A stretch of DNA of 64,000 nt from Ephydatia muelleri. Its lineage: Eukaryota > Porifera > Demospongiae > Spongillida > Spongillidae. Shown piece after piece: positions 54,861 to 64,000 of this stretch. A program made the translations under genes and the position numbers. Within the stretch, counting starts at the first letter, position 1, and the number at the start of each line of letters is the position of its first letter. The DNA is taken from the NCBI GenBank assembly GCA_013339895.1, contig JABACO010000009.1, positions 2,229,569 through 2,293,568 of the forward strand, read 5' to 3'. The notes beneath the pieces are model-generated. The model saw only the letters and a list, made by a program, of their open reading frames with translations. It was not told the DNA's origin and ran no database searches.

Positions 54861-55540
54861 TAGCCAGGGGGGGATCACCCCTCCCCCGTTCGATGCTTGA
54901 GTTCCGCCTCTTCTAGTCACGGCTGTTTCGTCCGTGACAATAGGTTTTATAATTAGATTGAATAAACCGAATTACGGTATTGACAAATATGGCGTACTTA
55001 TAAAACTAACATCTAAAGGAGGCAGTTTATGCAAAGCCCGTTACAGTAATGCAAAATCCTATCGATGCTAGCTATAAAACAACCACTTACTAATCCCATA
55101 CTGCGTATGCGCAAAGAAAAGCACATCGGCTCAATATACACTAAAAGTTGCGCATCGCGATACTTATTTCTATAATTCGACGATTTGGTTGCTACTTTTC
55201 TCCAAATCCCGCCTTATAAGCTCCATGTTAAAAGGTAAGAAGTGAAGTTCAAAGAATGGTTAGTCATGCTATGAATACTACAGGCTCCCACGCGCCCTAT
55301 ATAGGCCGTACAATGAAACAAACCACAAACTGTTTCTTAGCTGTAAATTGGAAGACCTATGCCGGGTCTGTGGGTGCAAGCTAAACAAAGAGTGAGGAAG
55401 CAGGCGGTATTATCTGCTAAGCTAGAACGCCACACGCGTGCATACAAGTGCACTAGCTTCACTGAGAAATTGACGTATCCAAAGACTGCCCTGAGATCCA
55501 CCCACCAATGTTCTGCAGCAAGTGCCAATTGGTGTTAAGA
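54860..55540. other. No gene recognised; hAT-like tip at left
   Basis: ggcccatagccagggggggat at 54855-54875 resembles hAT-MITE ends seen at 61311-61332; no partner end is defined. Confidence 0.4.
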
Positions 55541-55546
55541 TTGCAG

Positions 55547-58500
55547 CCGGTGTCATAGGGTATACGGTCCGGCCCAATTTTCGGTCCGGCGGACCGTATT
55601 CCCTTAGGGAATACGGTCCCCCCCGGACCCAACTCCCTAGGGAATACGGTCCCCCGGACCGAGTTCCCTGGTTGTACAAAACCAATTAACCGGACTCAAT
55701 TCCCTAGGGAATTGAGTCCCCCCCCGGACCGTATTCCCTGGTTTGAAATGTATTTCCAACCCTTGCATGCACGTAACATTTGGTTCGAAAAGCAAAAGCT
55801 GTAAGTCGTCAACTATGTATGCAGTTTCAATTCGGTCTGTAACAGCACATTTGGTTCGAAAATCAAAAGCCACAATGATCACAGGTCGCCAACTATATAC
55901 ATGTATGCAGCTTCTGTAACAACTGATTAACCTTTTTCTTCGGTCTGTCTTGTTACTATTTATATATGTTTCCATTTGGTTCGAAAAGGATCGCATGCAG
56001 GTCGGCAACTGTACATGCAGCACTGTTTATATTATCAAATCGTAGTGCAAACAAAGTAGAAATAAAGATTAAAGAAATAAAAATATATAATAGTTAACTG
56101 AACATAAGAGAGATGAGGGTACTGGATAAATCTCAATTTCGTACCTGTAAAAAAGAAAATACTTCAGCCATTATTGTTTAGAGAATGATGCATAAGTGTT
56201 TTTCAATCATGTACATGATAAAAAGTGAATTTCACAGACAAATAACGCTGTTCGTGTGCCCAGAGATTTTCTGCAGAGGGGGAGGAGGTAGGAAAAGGAA
56301 GGGAGATGAGAAGAGATACAGGGACACATAGCTTTAAGCTGCATAGGCCCTCAAAAAACTTGGTACTTAATTAGCGGTTAAATCGACCTGGCACACTCTA
56401 AGTGTGACTGCATACTTCCTCTATACACCAGGTCCTGTGTGAGGAGAAAAAGAAATGGGATGAGAGAGGAATGAGTGGGGGATACTAGTCAAATGAACAT
56501 AAGAGACATGCTGATACATTGAGTGTACTCAATTTCGTACCTGTAAAATCAGCCAAAAAGTGAATTTCACAGACAGATATATAAGCTTGGCGGCATCCGT
56601 TAATATTGCTTTTTAGTCTCAAGTGTCACTGTGTATTAGACAAATAGCATTAGCAAGATAGCTACTTGTTGCTGTATATGATAAAAGCCATGCAGTCACA
56701 TGGAAGTTGAGGATTACAATAAAAACTTGCTGTTTTAGTGGTGTTGTATGGGCTGGATGTCTTTGTGTAGGTTTTAATGAAAAATCACATATCTTGTAGG
56801 GACAGCATCTCTTTGTTATATCCTCACATGTCTTTAAGCTGTCTGGCTTGTCTTTGTGTGCATGTTAAAAAGACGTGCCTACATTTCGTCATCTGAGGGT
56901 ACATGTAAGTGCAAACACACTGACCTTAAATAAATTGATTCCCTCCAGTAGAAACACACAGTCGCCAAACCCTGTCTTAGAGGTGCATATACATACAGGT
57001 GTATGTCATCTGAGGGTAAGTACAAGCACACTGACCTATGAGAATACATGCATGGTCTCCAATCACCTTGGAGAGGTGTGCATCTACACCCTATAAGAAT
57101 GGATATATCATCTGAGAGTAAGTGCAAACACACATGATACATGTACATTGACCTTAGATTAACACACAGATTCTCTCCAATAGAAACACATTGTCACCAG
57201 TCTTCCTTCCAGTTGTGCATTAGTAAGAATGCACCTTTGAAACACACAGTTTTACATCCTCCCCCTATTACTAGTACCCATGGGACCAGATGAACATAAG
57301 TCTTGGTATATGGGTTTGCAACATGACCTGACGCAACTAGTTTAGAGCCGAGTAGAAACTTAGACTGCCAGAAAACACAGCAATTCATGTTATCGCTAAA
57401 TCTAAGTGACCAACACACTCGTCAGTTCACCGTAGTCTGTTCATTGATTGCGAAGTAAGGAAGGAGCGTTTAATAGACCAAACTGAGTAGAGCGCTACCG
57501 GGGTAACGGTCATGAAACGATTAACTGCAAATAGTATTGTAATCTTACCTGTACCTGTGATAATTAAATACAGCTACGAATCCGTTCAATCGTCGATATC
57601 AATCCTCACGCGGCGCCTGTATAGAACTTACTCGCTTCTCTTTCCATGCCTCCAGAGGGTGAAAACACTATGTACAGAATTGCTCAATAATTTTTATGCC
57701 CATACCATAGTACGGCTTCTATACCACTTATACGTATAAAGTACACGAATAACAAGTCTTAATTAGCACCTTGCACCACACCATACAGTTTATCCCGCCC
57801 ATGATTCAGGAATCTATACAGGGGACAGTAGAAGGAAAGATTGGGGTTCAGTGATCCACCCCAACAGTATGCCTGTTAGTTCAGTTGCATCAAGATCCTA
57901 CCTGACCGATACTAGCAGACGCTACAGTGATAGGGGATATCTAGTCGTAGTGGTATTAGGACGCGCAAGCGATATTGGCTCATCTAGCTATAGTGTTCGG
58001 TTACAAAATGAAAAATGAAATCCCAACCATGTGTTCCAGTGTACACACATGTCAGTATATGTTCTATGAAAGCTTTCGACATGAACCATCGTAATTGCTG
58101 CATGGCTACACATATAAAAATGCACTCACAGACAAGCTATGAGAGAAATGAAATGTATAAAATTGGTTATGAATTGTAGGCACCAATTAAGCACAGCATT
58201 TGTCAAATGATATTTGATAATTGCGAGAATAAACGAAATCCCTTATTTACATGCTTTTAGTAAATTGGTGCCTACATATCCTACATCACCAATTAAAAAT
58301 ATTATGACATTGCCGAGCTAAATTTGTGGTACACGTTCTGTCAATATACATGGTGCATGGTTTGCAAAAGGCAGATTAAACATATCTTAAATCACGTGCA
58401 TGCGCGTCACGTACATGTACTAAGACTGAGAACAAGAAGGCCGTGGAATGGTATAGGTTATGTTATGAACGTCTGAGACTGAGCACTGTAAAAATTCTTA

Positions 58501-59402
58501 TGTTTTTTATCGCACAGGTAGAGGTAGTCCAACACTTCTTGTTCGGGATTGCAATAGATGAAGGTTTAAGGGCCCTCAAGCAAATACCCTTGCTTGGGAT
58601 GTCCTCTACCCTGAGGTAAAGGATGTCAAAATCATTTGAGGTGGCAAATAGGAATCTAGCTATTCTTTACATTGTAGCTAATGATCACGCTCCTGCAAAG
58701 GATGAACCACAGTACAGAAACAATCGTGTGAACAATCAGCTATTCATTACATTAAACATCTGATGTCGTGAAAGAACTTCTATCTTGGTTTCATTATATA
58801 ACTTCTGTCTTGAGTTTAAATTGCTTTCATTATATAAATTCTGTCTGATGAACCACAGTCCAGAAACATCGTACGAACAATCAGCTATTCATTACATTAA
58901 ACATCTGATGTCGTGAAAGAACTTCTATCTTGGTTTCATTATATAACTTCTGTTTGAGTTTAAATTGCTTTCATTATAAATTACATGATGTCGTGAAAGA
59001 ACTTCTGTCTTGGTTTTAAATTGTTTTCATTATGACATTATCAATTAGAACTTCTGTCCTGTGTTTAAATTGTTTTCATAACGGTTGCGATTTCGATGAG
59101 AATCGATTTCTCCTTTTACGTTCATTATCAATTAGAACTTCTGTCCTGTGCTTGTCGATTTCGGTGAGAATCGATTTCTCTTTTTAATTATACACGCTAT
59201 AAACTGGGTCGTCAAAATCAAATCTCCATTCTATCAGGGAATTGAGTCCGCCTCCTCCCCCGGACTGTATTCCCTGGATGTACAATTTTTTAGACGGACC
59301 GTATTCCCTAGGGAGTTGGGTCTGGGGGGGGACCGTATTCCCTAAGGGAATACGGTCCGCCGGACCGAAAATTGGGCCGGACCGTATACCCTATGACACC
59401 GG
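55547..59402. mobile_element. 3.86-kb element with ~190-bp complex terminal inverted repeats
   Basis: Left end CCGGTGTCATAGGGTATACG, right end its reverse complement. The outer ~80 bp are nearly identical inverted, continuing more loosely to about 55745 and 59215. Each end is built of internal palindromic GGGAATACGGTCC units. No target duplication was identified. The interior has three 'ttggttcgaaaa' sub-repeats (55781-56000) and a repeated 'ttcattatataacttctgt' block (58790-59130), but no recognised protein. Confidence 0.8.
58176..58275. mobile_element. 100-bp MITE-like unit
   Basis: GTAGGCACCAATT at the left and AATTGGTGCCTAC at the right, nested in the 3.86-kb element. Small and without a clear target duplication. 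Confidence 0.5.
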
Positions 59403-59409
59403 TACAAAA

Positions 59410-61187
59410 GAAGAAGCGCACATACAAGTGCTTACTGAAGCCGTATGATTGGTTCAGATGGGTGCAAGGTATGGATAGATCTAGCAAAAGGTTGTATGCC
59501 TGTCTATAAGGATAGATGGCCCAAATACAGGCCATATTCTGGAACAGTCTTGCATGCTGAAATTGTGGAGCCATTAATAAAGATGGCCCTCCCCCCCCAT
59601 ACAGCCAGCAGCTAAATCCACCCAGACACTCTCTTTAATGAGTTAGAATGCTCTATCTATCTGGGTGTGTGACAGGCTAGTATGTGCCACTTGACTGGTG
59701 GAATGGATCCACCTATATAGCTATCTGCAGCATGCTGTCCCTGCTGTCACTCCACTGCACCCTTGGAGTGCAAGGATGTCAATTCCACTTCTAGCTCGAT
59801 TCAGCAACTCCTGCATGATGTTATGGTGGCATGTGGCACATGCAAGAGCAGCATGAAAGCAATCAGCTACGCCTCACATTGTTACGGCACTACTGACAGG
59901 AAATGCAACTTGTTAGTGAAGTCCTGCATGCACCAGATGCTAATAAGAACTGCATGCAGATTCCAACAGGAGGGACAGTAAGTGTAAATGTAATTTAACA
60001 ATGATCTGTCATATACAACCTTTGAAAATGGTTTGCATATCCACACCATGAGCACCACTCTCTGAGCTCAGTGTTCACACCACAAGTGCTGTGTTCATGA
60101 GCTTCAGAAGACACGATCCATGCTGAGTGCTGGTGCTGAGGATGCTGATATCTTGTTTGAGGATGAACTGAGTGAGGAAAGGAAAGAAAAGTTACTCCAT
60201 GATGCAGGGATCACTATTAACATTCCACTGAAGCAAGCTAGGACTTGCCATCAAATCCATGCTTGGAATCCCGTGGTATAGGTAAAGGATTCTTAACAGG
60301 TTAGCCACATCCATGCAGCAGCAAATTAAAGGAGTATGTGCGTACATAACTTTCCCTTAACCTCCTTACAGGTGATTGAAGCAAGCTGGGGTAGGACAGC
60401 ACATTTGGGGGTATGAAAAGAACTGTAAAAATGCATCTCCTGAAGGATCACATGGTGAAGTGCATGGATGTCAACACACCAAGCAGGCTGTGGCTTAATG
60501 GAAGAGCAGGGAGCTGAATCAATTCATGCAAAATTTAAACTAAAGCTAAAAAGCATAATGAAGGAGCACTACCTCAATGTCCCACCCCATATGGATCAAC
60601 TGCAGTACCGCCGCCAGTGACAAGGAAAAGGAAAAAGATTAAAACATGAATATTAAATCCAAATGGCGGCGCAGTTTGACATATTCAGCGGACAAAATAC
60701 TTACTCACGAGCGCGCGTGGGAGCCTAACGACTACAAAAACAACTGAAACAAACCTCTTCACCTCCTATGACAACATTTTAGTAACAACAAATAAGACGG
60801 ACAAACCCGTGCGATTCGTGGGTACCCACGCTGTGCCATTAATCTTTGAACGGGATGGCTCTTTTTAGAATAAATAGACAAGCATGAAAATGGTATCATT
60901 GTGTTTCAAATGCTTCGCTGCACTTAGCTGTGCCATCAAATCGTAGATATTGTGAAAGGTATGCTTTAAAAATCCTGCTTTCCGGATTGCATGTGTTGCT
61001 AGGGAGTTAATTAGTCATGTTGCTAGGTAATTAACATTCATGGTGGGTGTGGGCCTTATGTCCACGTTACGCGCGTTTCAATGCAATTGTAACAGCCGTG
61101 TTATGGTACTTATAAAAATGCATTAGGCCCGAAGGTGTCTCCCTTTTCGTATTTGGCCCGCTAAACGCGAGGGGAACCTGACGGACT

Positions 61188-61190
<3 letters not shown>
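59410..61190. other. Unassigned region with one coding-like fragment
   Basis: At 60095-60281 (+) an open frame reads MLSAGAEDADILFEDELS then EERKEKLLHDAGITINIP, non-repetitive and acidic, without recognised family. At 59763-59981 (+) a 72-codon cysteine-containing frame is present. Both may be transposon relics. Confidence 0.35.
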
Positions 61191-61222
<32 letters not shown>

Positions 61223-61332
61223 ACCGCTCTCGTATTTGGGCCCCCGGATAAATGCTTTCAGAAGTATTAATCGATCCACCCCCCCCCCCCCCCCCCCCCC
61301 CGCCCCGCCTAACTTCTTGGCTACGGGCCTGC
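61190..61332. repeat. Two poly-C tracts with a hAT-like tip
   Basis: Poly-C at 61189-61222 and 61278-61300. Ends ggctacgggcctg, resembling hAT terminal CAGGCCCGTAGCC. The partner end is not certain. Confidence 0.5.
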
Positions 61333-61710
61333 TTATTTGTACTAATGCTCCGGTATTGTACAGTTACACAACCATTTAGCCTATTACGGACGTAGCTACT
61401 GTAATCATGTACGTGTCACATTCATGCTAACCTAGGACTCTGAGACTTGCAAGATGCTTCCGTCAAAAGACTGGTTGGTTGTCATGCCCAGGCACTCCTG
61501 TGTCGATTCTATAAGTGGCAAACTCTGTGTAATCGCCACCTCCGTCTTTGCAACATATAATCCCAATTAGTGCCCACTCTTACAAGGGGTCATGCTAAGT
61601 CAGTACATATTGGTCATTAATACAACATCAAAAACAACCAGGTCTGGGCACGGCTGACTGACGATAGGGTGGCACGTGATGATCGTGGTAGGCACATTGA
61701 ATGTGGGGTG

Positions 61711-61860
61711 TACATCATAGTGGATATGCATTAGACACAAGGATGACAACCTCTCTTCACCCATACATGAACGAAATACAGTTTTGACCCTGCGAAATGC
61801 AGAGAAAGAACGCTCAACCTCACAGCTTGTCACAGGAAGCACACATCCTAACTGGAGCAA
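61711..61860 (-). pseudogene. hAT dimerisation domain fragment, minus orientation
   Basis: Reads LPVTSCEVERSFSAFRRVKT then CMGEERLSSLCLMHIHYDV, breaking at 61711. Duplicate of 44510-44670 but without the 20-bp deletion there. Confidence 0.78.
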
Positions 61861-62267
61861 ATCATATCGAGAAATTGGCGGTCGACGTCAAAAGGACTAC
61901 GCGGTATTCGGTCATTGCGTAATTCGATGTCTATAGAAAATGTATGGACGCATTCAGAAAACTGCAGCTAACTGCAGAAAAAAAAACAATATTGACTAGC
62001 TGCTCTCGGATTTGCAATGTGGGGACTAGTTGACATATTTTGTGTAACTTAAGTACCTATATCCGCACTTCCACATTAATTATGCAAGGTTTCCAATGTC
62101 CATATCATTTTTTCTCATTTCCTTATTCAGTCATCAATAGTTTCCAAACCAAATGACATTTCCTTACCTGCTCACGGATTACATGAGAGTAATCAATGAA
62201 CTTATTTATCATTATTTTTTCAGAGCTTAGGGCCTTCAAATCGCACTTCCCTGGAATGGGTTAGTGA

Positions 62268-62440
62268 GGTGCATATTAATAGCCATATTGTGGTTCCGTA
62301 GAGGAATTCATCCGGAAGCAACCTCACCCGCCTCTTTTTATCTCTTTATCACAAGGAAAGTACTCAAAGTGAAAATTGTGTTTTCTTTATCCATATGTTG
62401 TGTAATGTTGTGATCGAAAAGAAGCATTCATATCTATATT
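62268..62440 (+). pseudogene. hAT transposase C-terminal tail, opposite orientation
   Basis: The + strand continues VHINSHIVV...RNSSGSNLTRLF-type sequence, the reverse complement of 44370-44510. With 61711-61860 it forms a head-to-head broken copy. A family A-like tip ends at 62954 downstream, where the 3' end of such a transposon would lie. Confidence 0.65.
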
Positions 62441-62459
62441 ATACATGCTTTCACCACAA

Positions 62460-63030
62460 GCGATAGGTCCGGTGCACATGGCAACTTTGGTCGCATCTAT
62501 TAACGTATCTAACCACATGTTGCATGTGTGCGAATACATTTCTTGTCATGCAATTAATTACAAATTAATATAATGCTACGTATTGCCAGAATAGTTTTCA
62601 TGCTTTAATATTTAGATACATAAATCAAAAGCTTCCGCTTCGCGCAGGAGGGGACATATCCCTCCCACACCCACACCCTTTTGAAGACCCACGCCCACTT
62701 TCATCTTTGACAAATTCCCAATGTTAACATGCCAACCAAATGGTGCAACACAAGCACTAAACGGATTGTGCTTCATTTAGAATCAAAAAGTCTATTTCAT
62801 TGCTTTGTGGAATTCTATTCAAAGCATTCAATTTCCGCCCCTTTTGCTGTTCATCTTAGGTGCAAATTCACACATGCAAGGATTAAGCACATAGAATTGC
62901 TGAAGTCTGTGGTGGCATGTTATTAGTTTCCAATCCCTCTATTATATTTCTCTGGTACAGTGTCCATGGTTTCGTACATTACTTATTCGGTATTTTGGGC
63001 CAGAGTATCAGAAAACGATTTGTTAAGCAC
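62460..63030. repeat. Inverted duplicate of 40020-40640 (CACTA empty site at its left)
   Basis: See 40020 and 40622. The junction gaaagcatgtataatatagat (reverse reading) is where the 3.74-kb element is inserted in the other copy. Confidence 0.82.
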
Positions 63031-63160
63031 GCCACAACGTGTGCTCCAAAGACCTTCAATCCTAACAACACTTGAGTATGATCTTACACGGATGCCACTA
63101 TCTTCAAAACATTCGTCCCCTTTTGAAAGGAAGTCGGGTCCCCAGACTACGACAATCTCC

Positions 63161-63622
63161 AGTCCGGCGTAGCCACACCCTCGCGTATACAATTCTCTCG
63201 ACTTGTTCTAATGAGCAATTATTGCGTTCTATTACGTCACACTGCGTCACGTAATGAGGAATGCATCTAAGAATTAGCAAACAACACCCACGCGCACATG
63301 GCGGAAAACATCCTTCATCGAAGCAGAGATAATATATCTATATATTATCGAAGCGGCCACGAAGAATATCTCAAGCCATTATCAGAGTAAGTTGCATGTC
63401 CTATTGCCTTGTACCATTTAACAACTCTCGGGCATACAGGTTACCGTTGTGTACGATACATTTACAAAAGTGTACAACCTGACTTCACCTATTGAAAAAA
63501 AGATATCGAAGTCTGTTGCTCGTGGCAACAGAAAGGCAGTTCTTCGATGAAGAAGAATAAGTCCAGTATAGGCATTTCCCCAGACCCTACGTGTATACGC
63601 GAGGGTGTGGCTACGCCAGACT
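63161..63622. mobile_element. 462-bp element with 30-bp inverted ends
   Basis: Left AGTCCGGCGTAGCCACACCC..., right end its reverse complement with one mismatch (63593-63622). Ends one base before the NBAS-homologous sequence that starts at 63624. No clear target duplication. Confidence 0.75.
63317..63354. mobile_element. Family A tip-to-tip relic
   Basis: AGAGATAATATAT joined to ATATATT between two ATCGAAGC repeats (63317-63324, 63347-63354). Resembles the 28-bp unit at 16209 with one tip trimmed. Confidence 0.45.
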
Positions 63623-63623
63623 A

Positions 63624-64000
63624 TTCTCTTGAATACCTCCTTCAGAATGGCGATGTGGATTTGTCCATTCACGTGTCACTTCTGAAGAAGTTCATGTCTG
63701 CTGTGCGAGGTAGGCCATGACCATATATGGAGCTGAAGAAGAGCACCCTTCCATATAAGGTATGGATTACAAGACACTGATGACGGAGAGGACTCTGTGT
63801 CAGTGTTAAGACCAGCTCTGTTGGCCACCATGTTCACCTCATTGCCAAACTAGCTGCTAAGATCCCATGCAAGGTGACCCAATCTGGCTTACTTGTGGGT
63901 GTGGTCCTGTAAGGTCACATGACGTCCTCCCTAGGCATGTGACAATGGTTTCCTGTCAGTGAGGTAAGTGTTCAGGGTGTTTGCCGAGAAGCTGTTCATG
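63624..64000 (+). pseudogene. NBAS: NBAS copy 2 exons g'-i', frameshifted, running off the window
   Basis: Segments 63624-63709, 63760-63873 and 63935-64000 duplicate 8251-8336, 8387-8502 and 8563 onward. Exon h' lacks single bases at about 63785 and 63830. In exon i' ctgtcagtgaggtaagtg replaces ctatcaagtgaggtagtg, giving TAA in frame. The left boundary coincides with the 63161-63622 element. Confidence 0.8.

Overview
The window looks like repeat-rich nuclear DNA of an invertebrate animal, plausibly a sponge or another early-branching or marine metazoan. The reasons are intron-containing coding sequence with animal-type splice sites, very dense (CA)n/(TG)n and poly-C tracts, and decayed transposon proteins of kinds familiar from sponge and cnidarian genomes. 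No rRNA, tRNA, CRISPR or bacterial operon structure was seen. The organism assignment is inference only.

The one clearly recognisable host gene is NBAS (neuroblastoma-amplified sequence, the Sec39-type subunit of the NRZ/Dsl1 ER tethering complex, also linked to nonsense-mediated decay). Its C-terminal half lies on the + strand at 5312-13892 as about 17 exons, identified by translated segments that align in order with the C-terminal third of animal NBAS. A second, scattered set of NBAS exons lies further right: four more N-terminal exons at 37145-38085, a second copy of two exons at 46220-46580, an intact second copy of the terminal exon at 49904-50263, and a damaged second copy of three exons at 63624-64000 that runs off the window. 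The terminal exon of the first copy carries two 1-base deletions, whereas its twin at 49904 is open. The window therefore holds two interleaved, partly broken NBAS copies, or two haplotypes misjoined in assembly.

Region by region: 1-5300 holds minisatellites, segmental duplications and a hAT-type MITE with a clean 8-bp target duplication, plus two candidate minus-strand exons of an unidentified gene. 5.3-13.9 kb is NBAS copy 1. 14.6-17.1 kb is a decayed retroelement (zinc knuckle plus PD-(D/E)XK-like domain) interrupted by a DNA transposon with 37-bp inverted ends and a 7-bp target duplication, which itself contains a 28-bp palindromic member of the same family. 18.8-19.5 kb is a RecQ-like helicase pseudogene (-). 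20.3-26.8 kb is a roughly 3-kb tandem segmental duplication with an 84-bp-arm perfect inverted repeat at its junction. 27.7-29.2 kb is a frameshifted DDE transposase (-). 33.3-34.5 kb is a second member of the 7-bp-TSD family. 40.6-44.4 kb is a CACTA-like element with an inferred empty site at 62.45 kb. hAT dimerisation-domain relics occur at 44.4-44.7 and 61.7-62.4 kb. 55.5-59.4 kb is a 3.86-kb element with long complex terminal inverted repeats and no recognised protein.

Most of the window is therefore mobile and duplicated DNA invading and rearranging an NBAS locus. Exon boundaries are inferred by eye from splice consensus and reading-frame continuity. Family names for NBAS, hAT, RecQ and DDE rest on remembered family motifs, not on a search.
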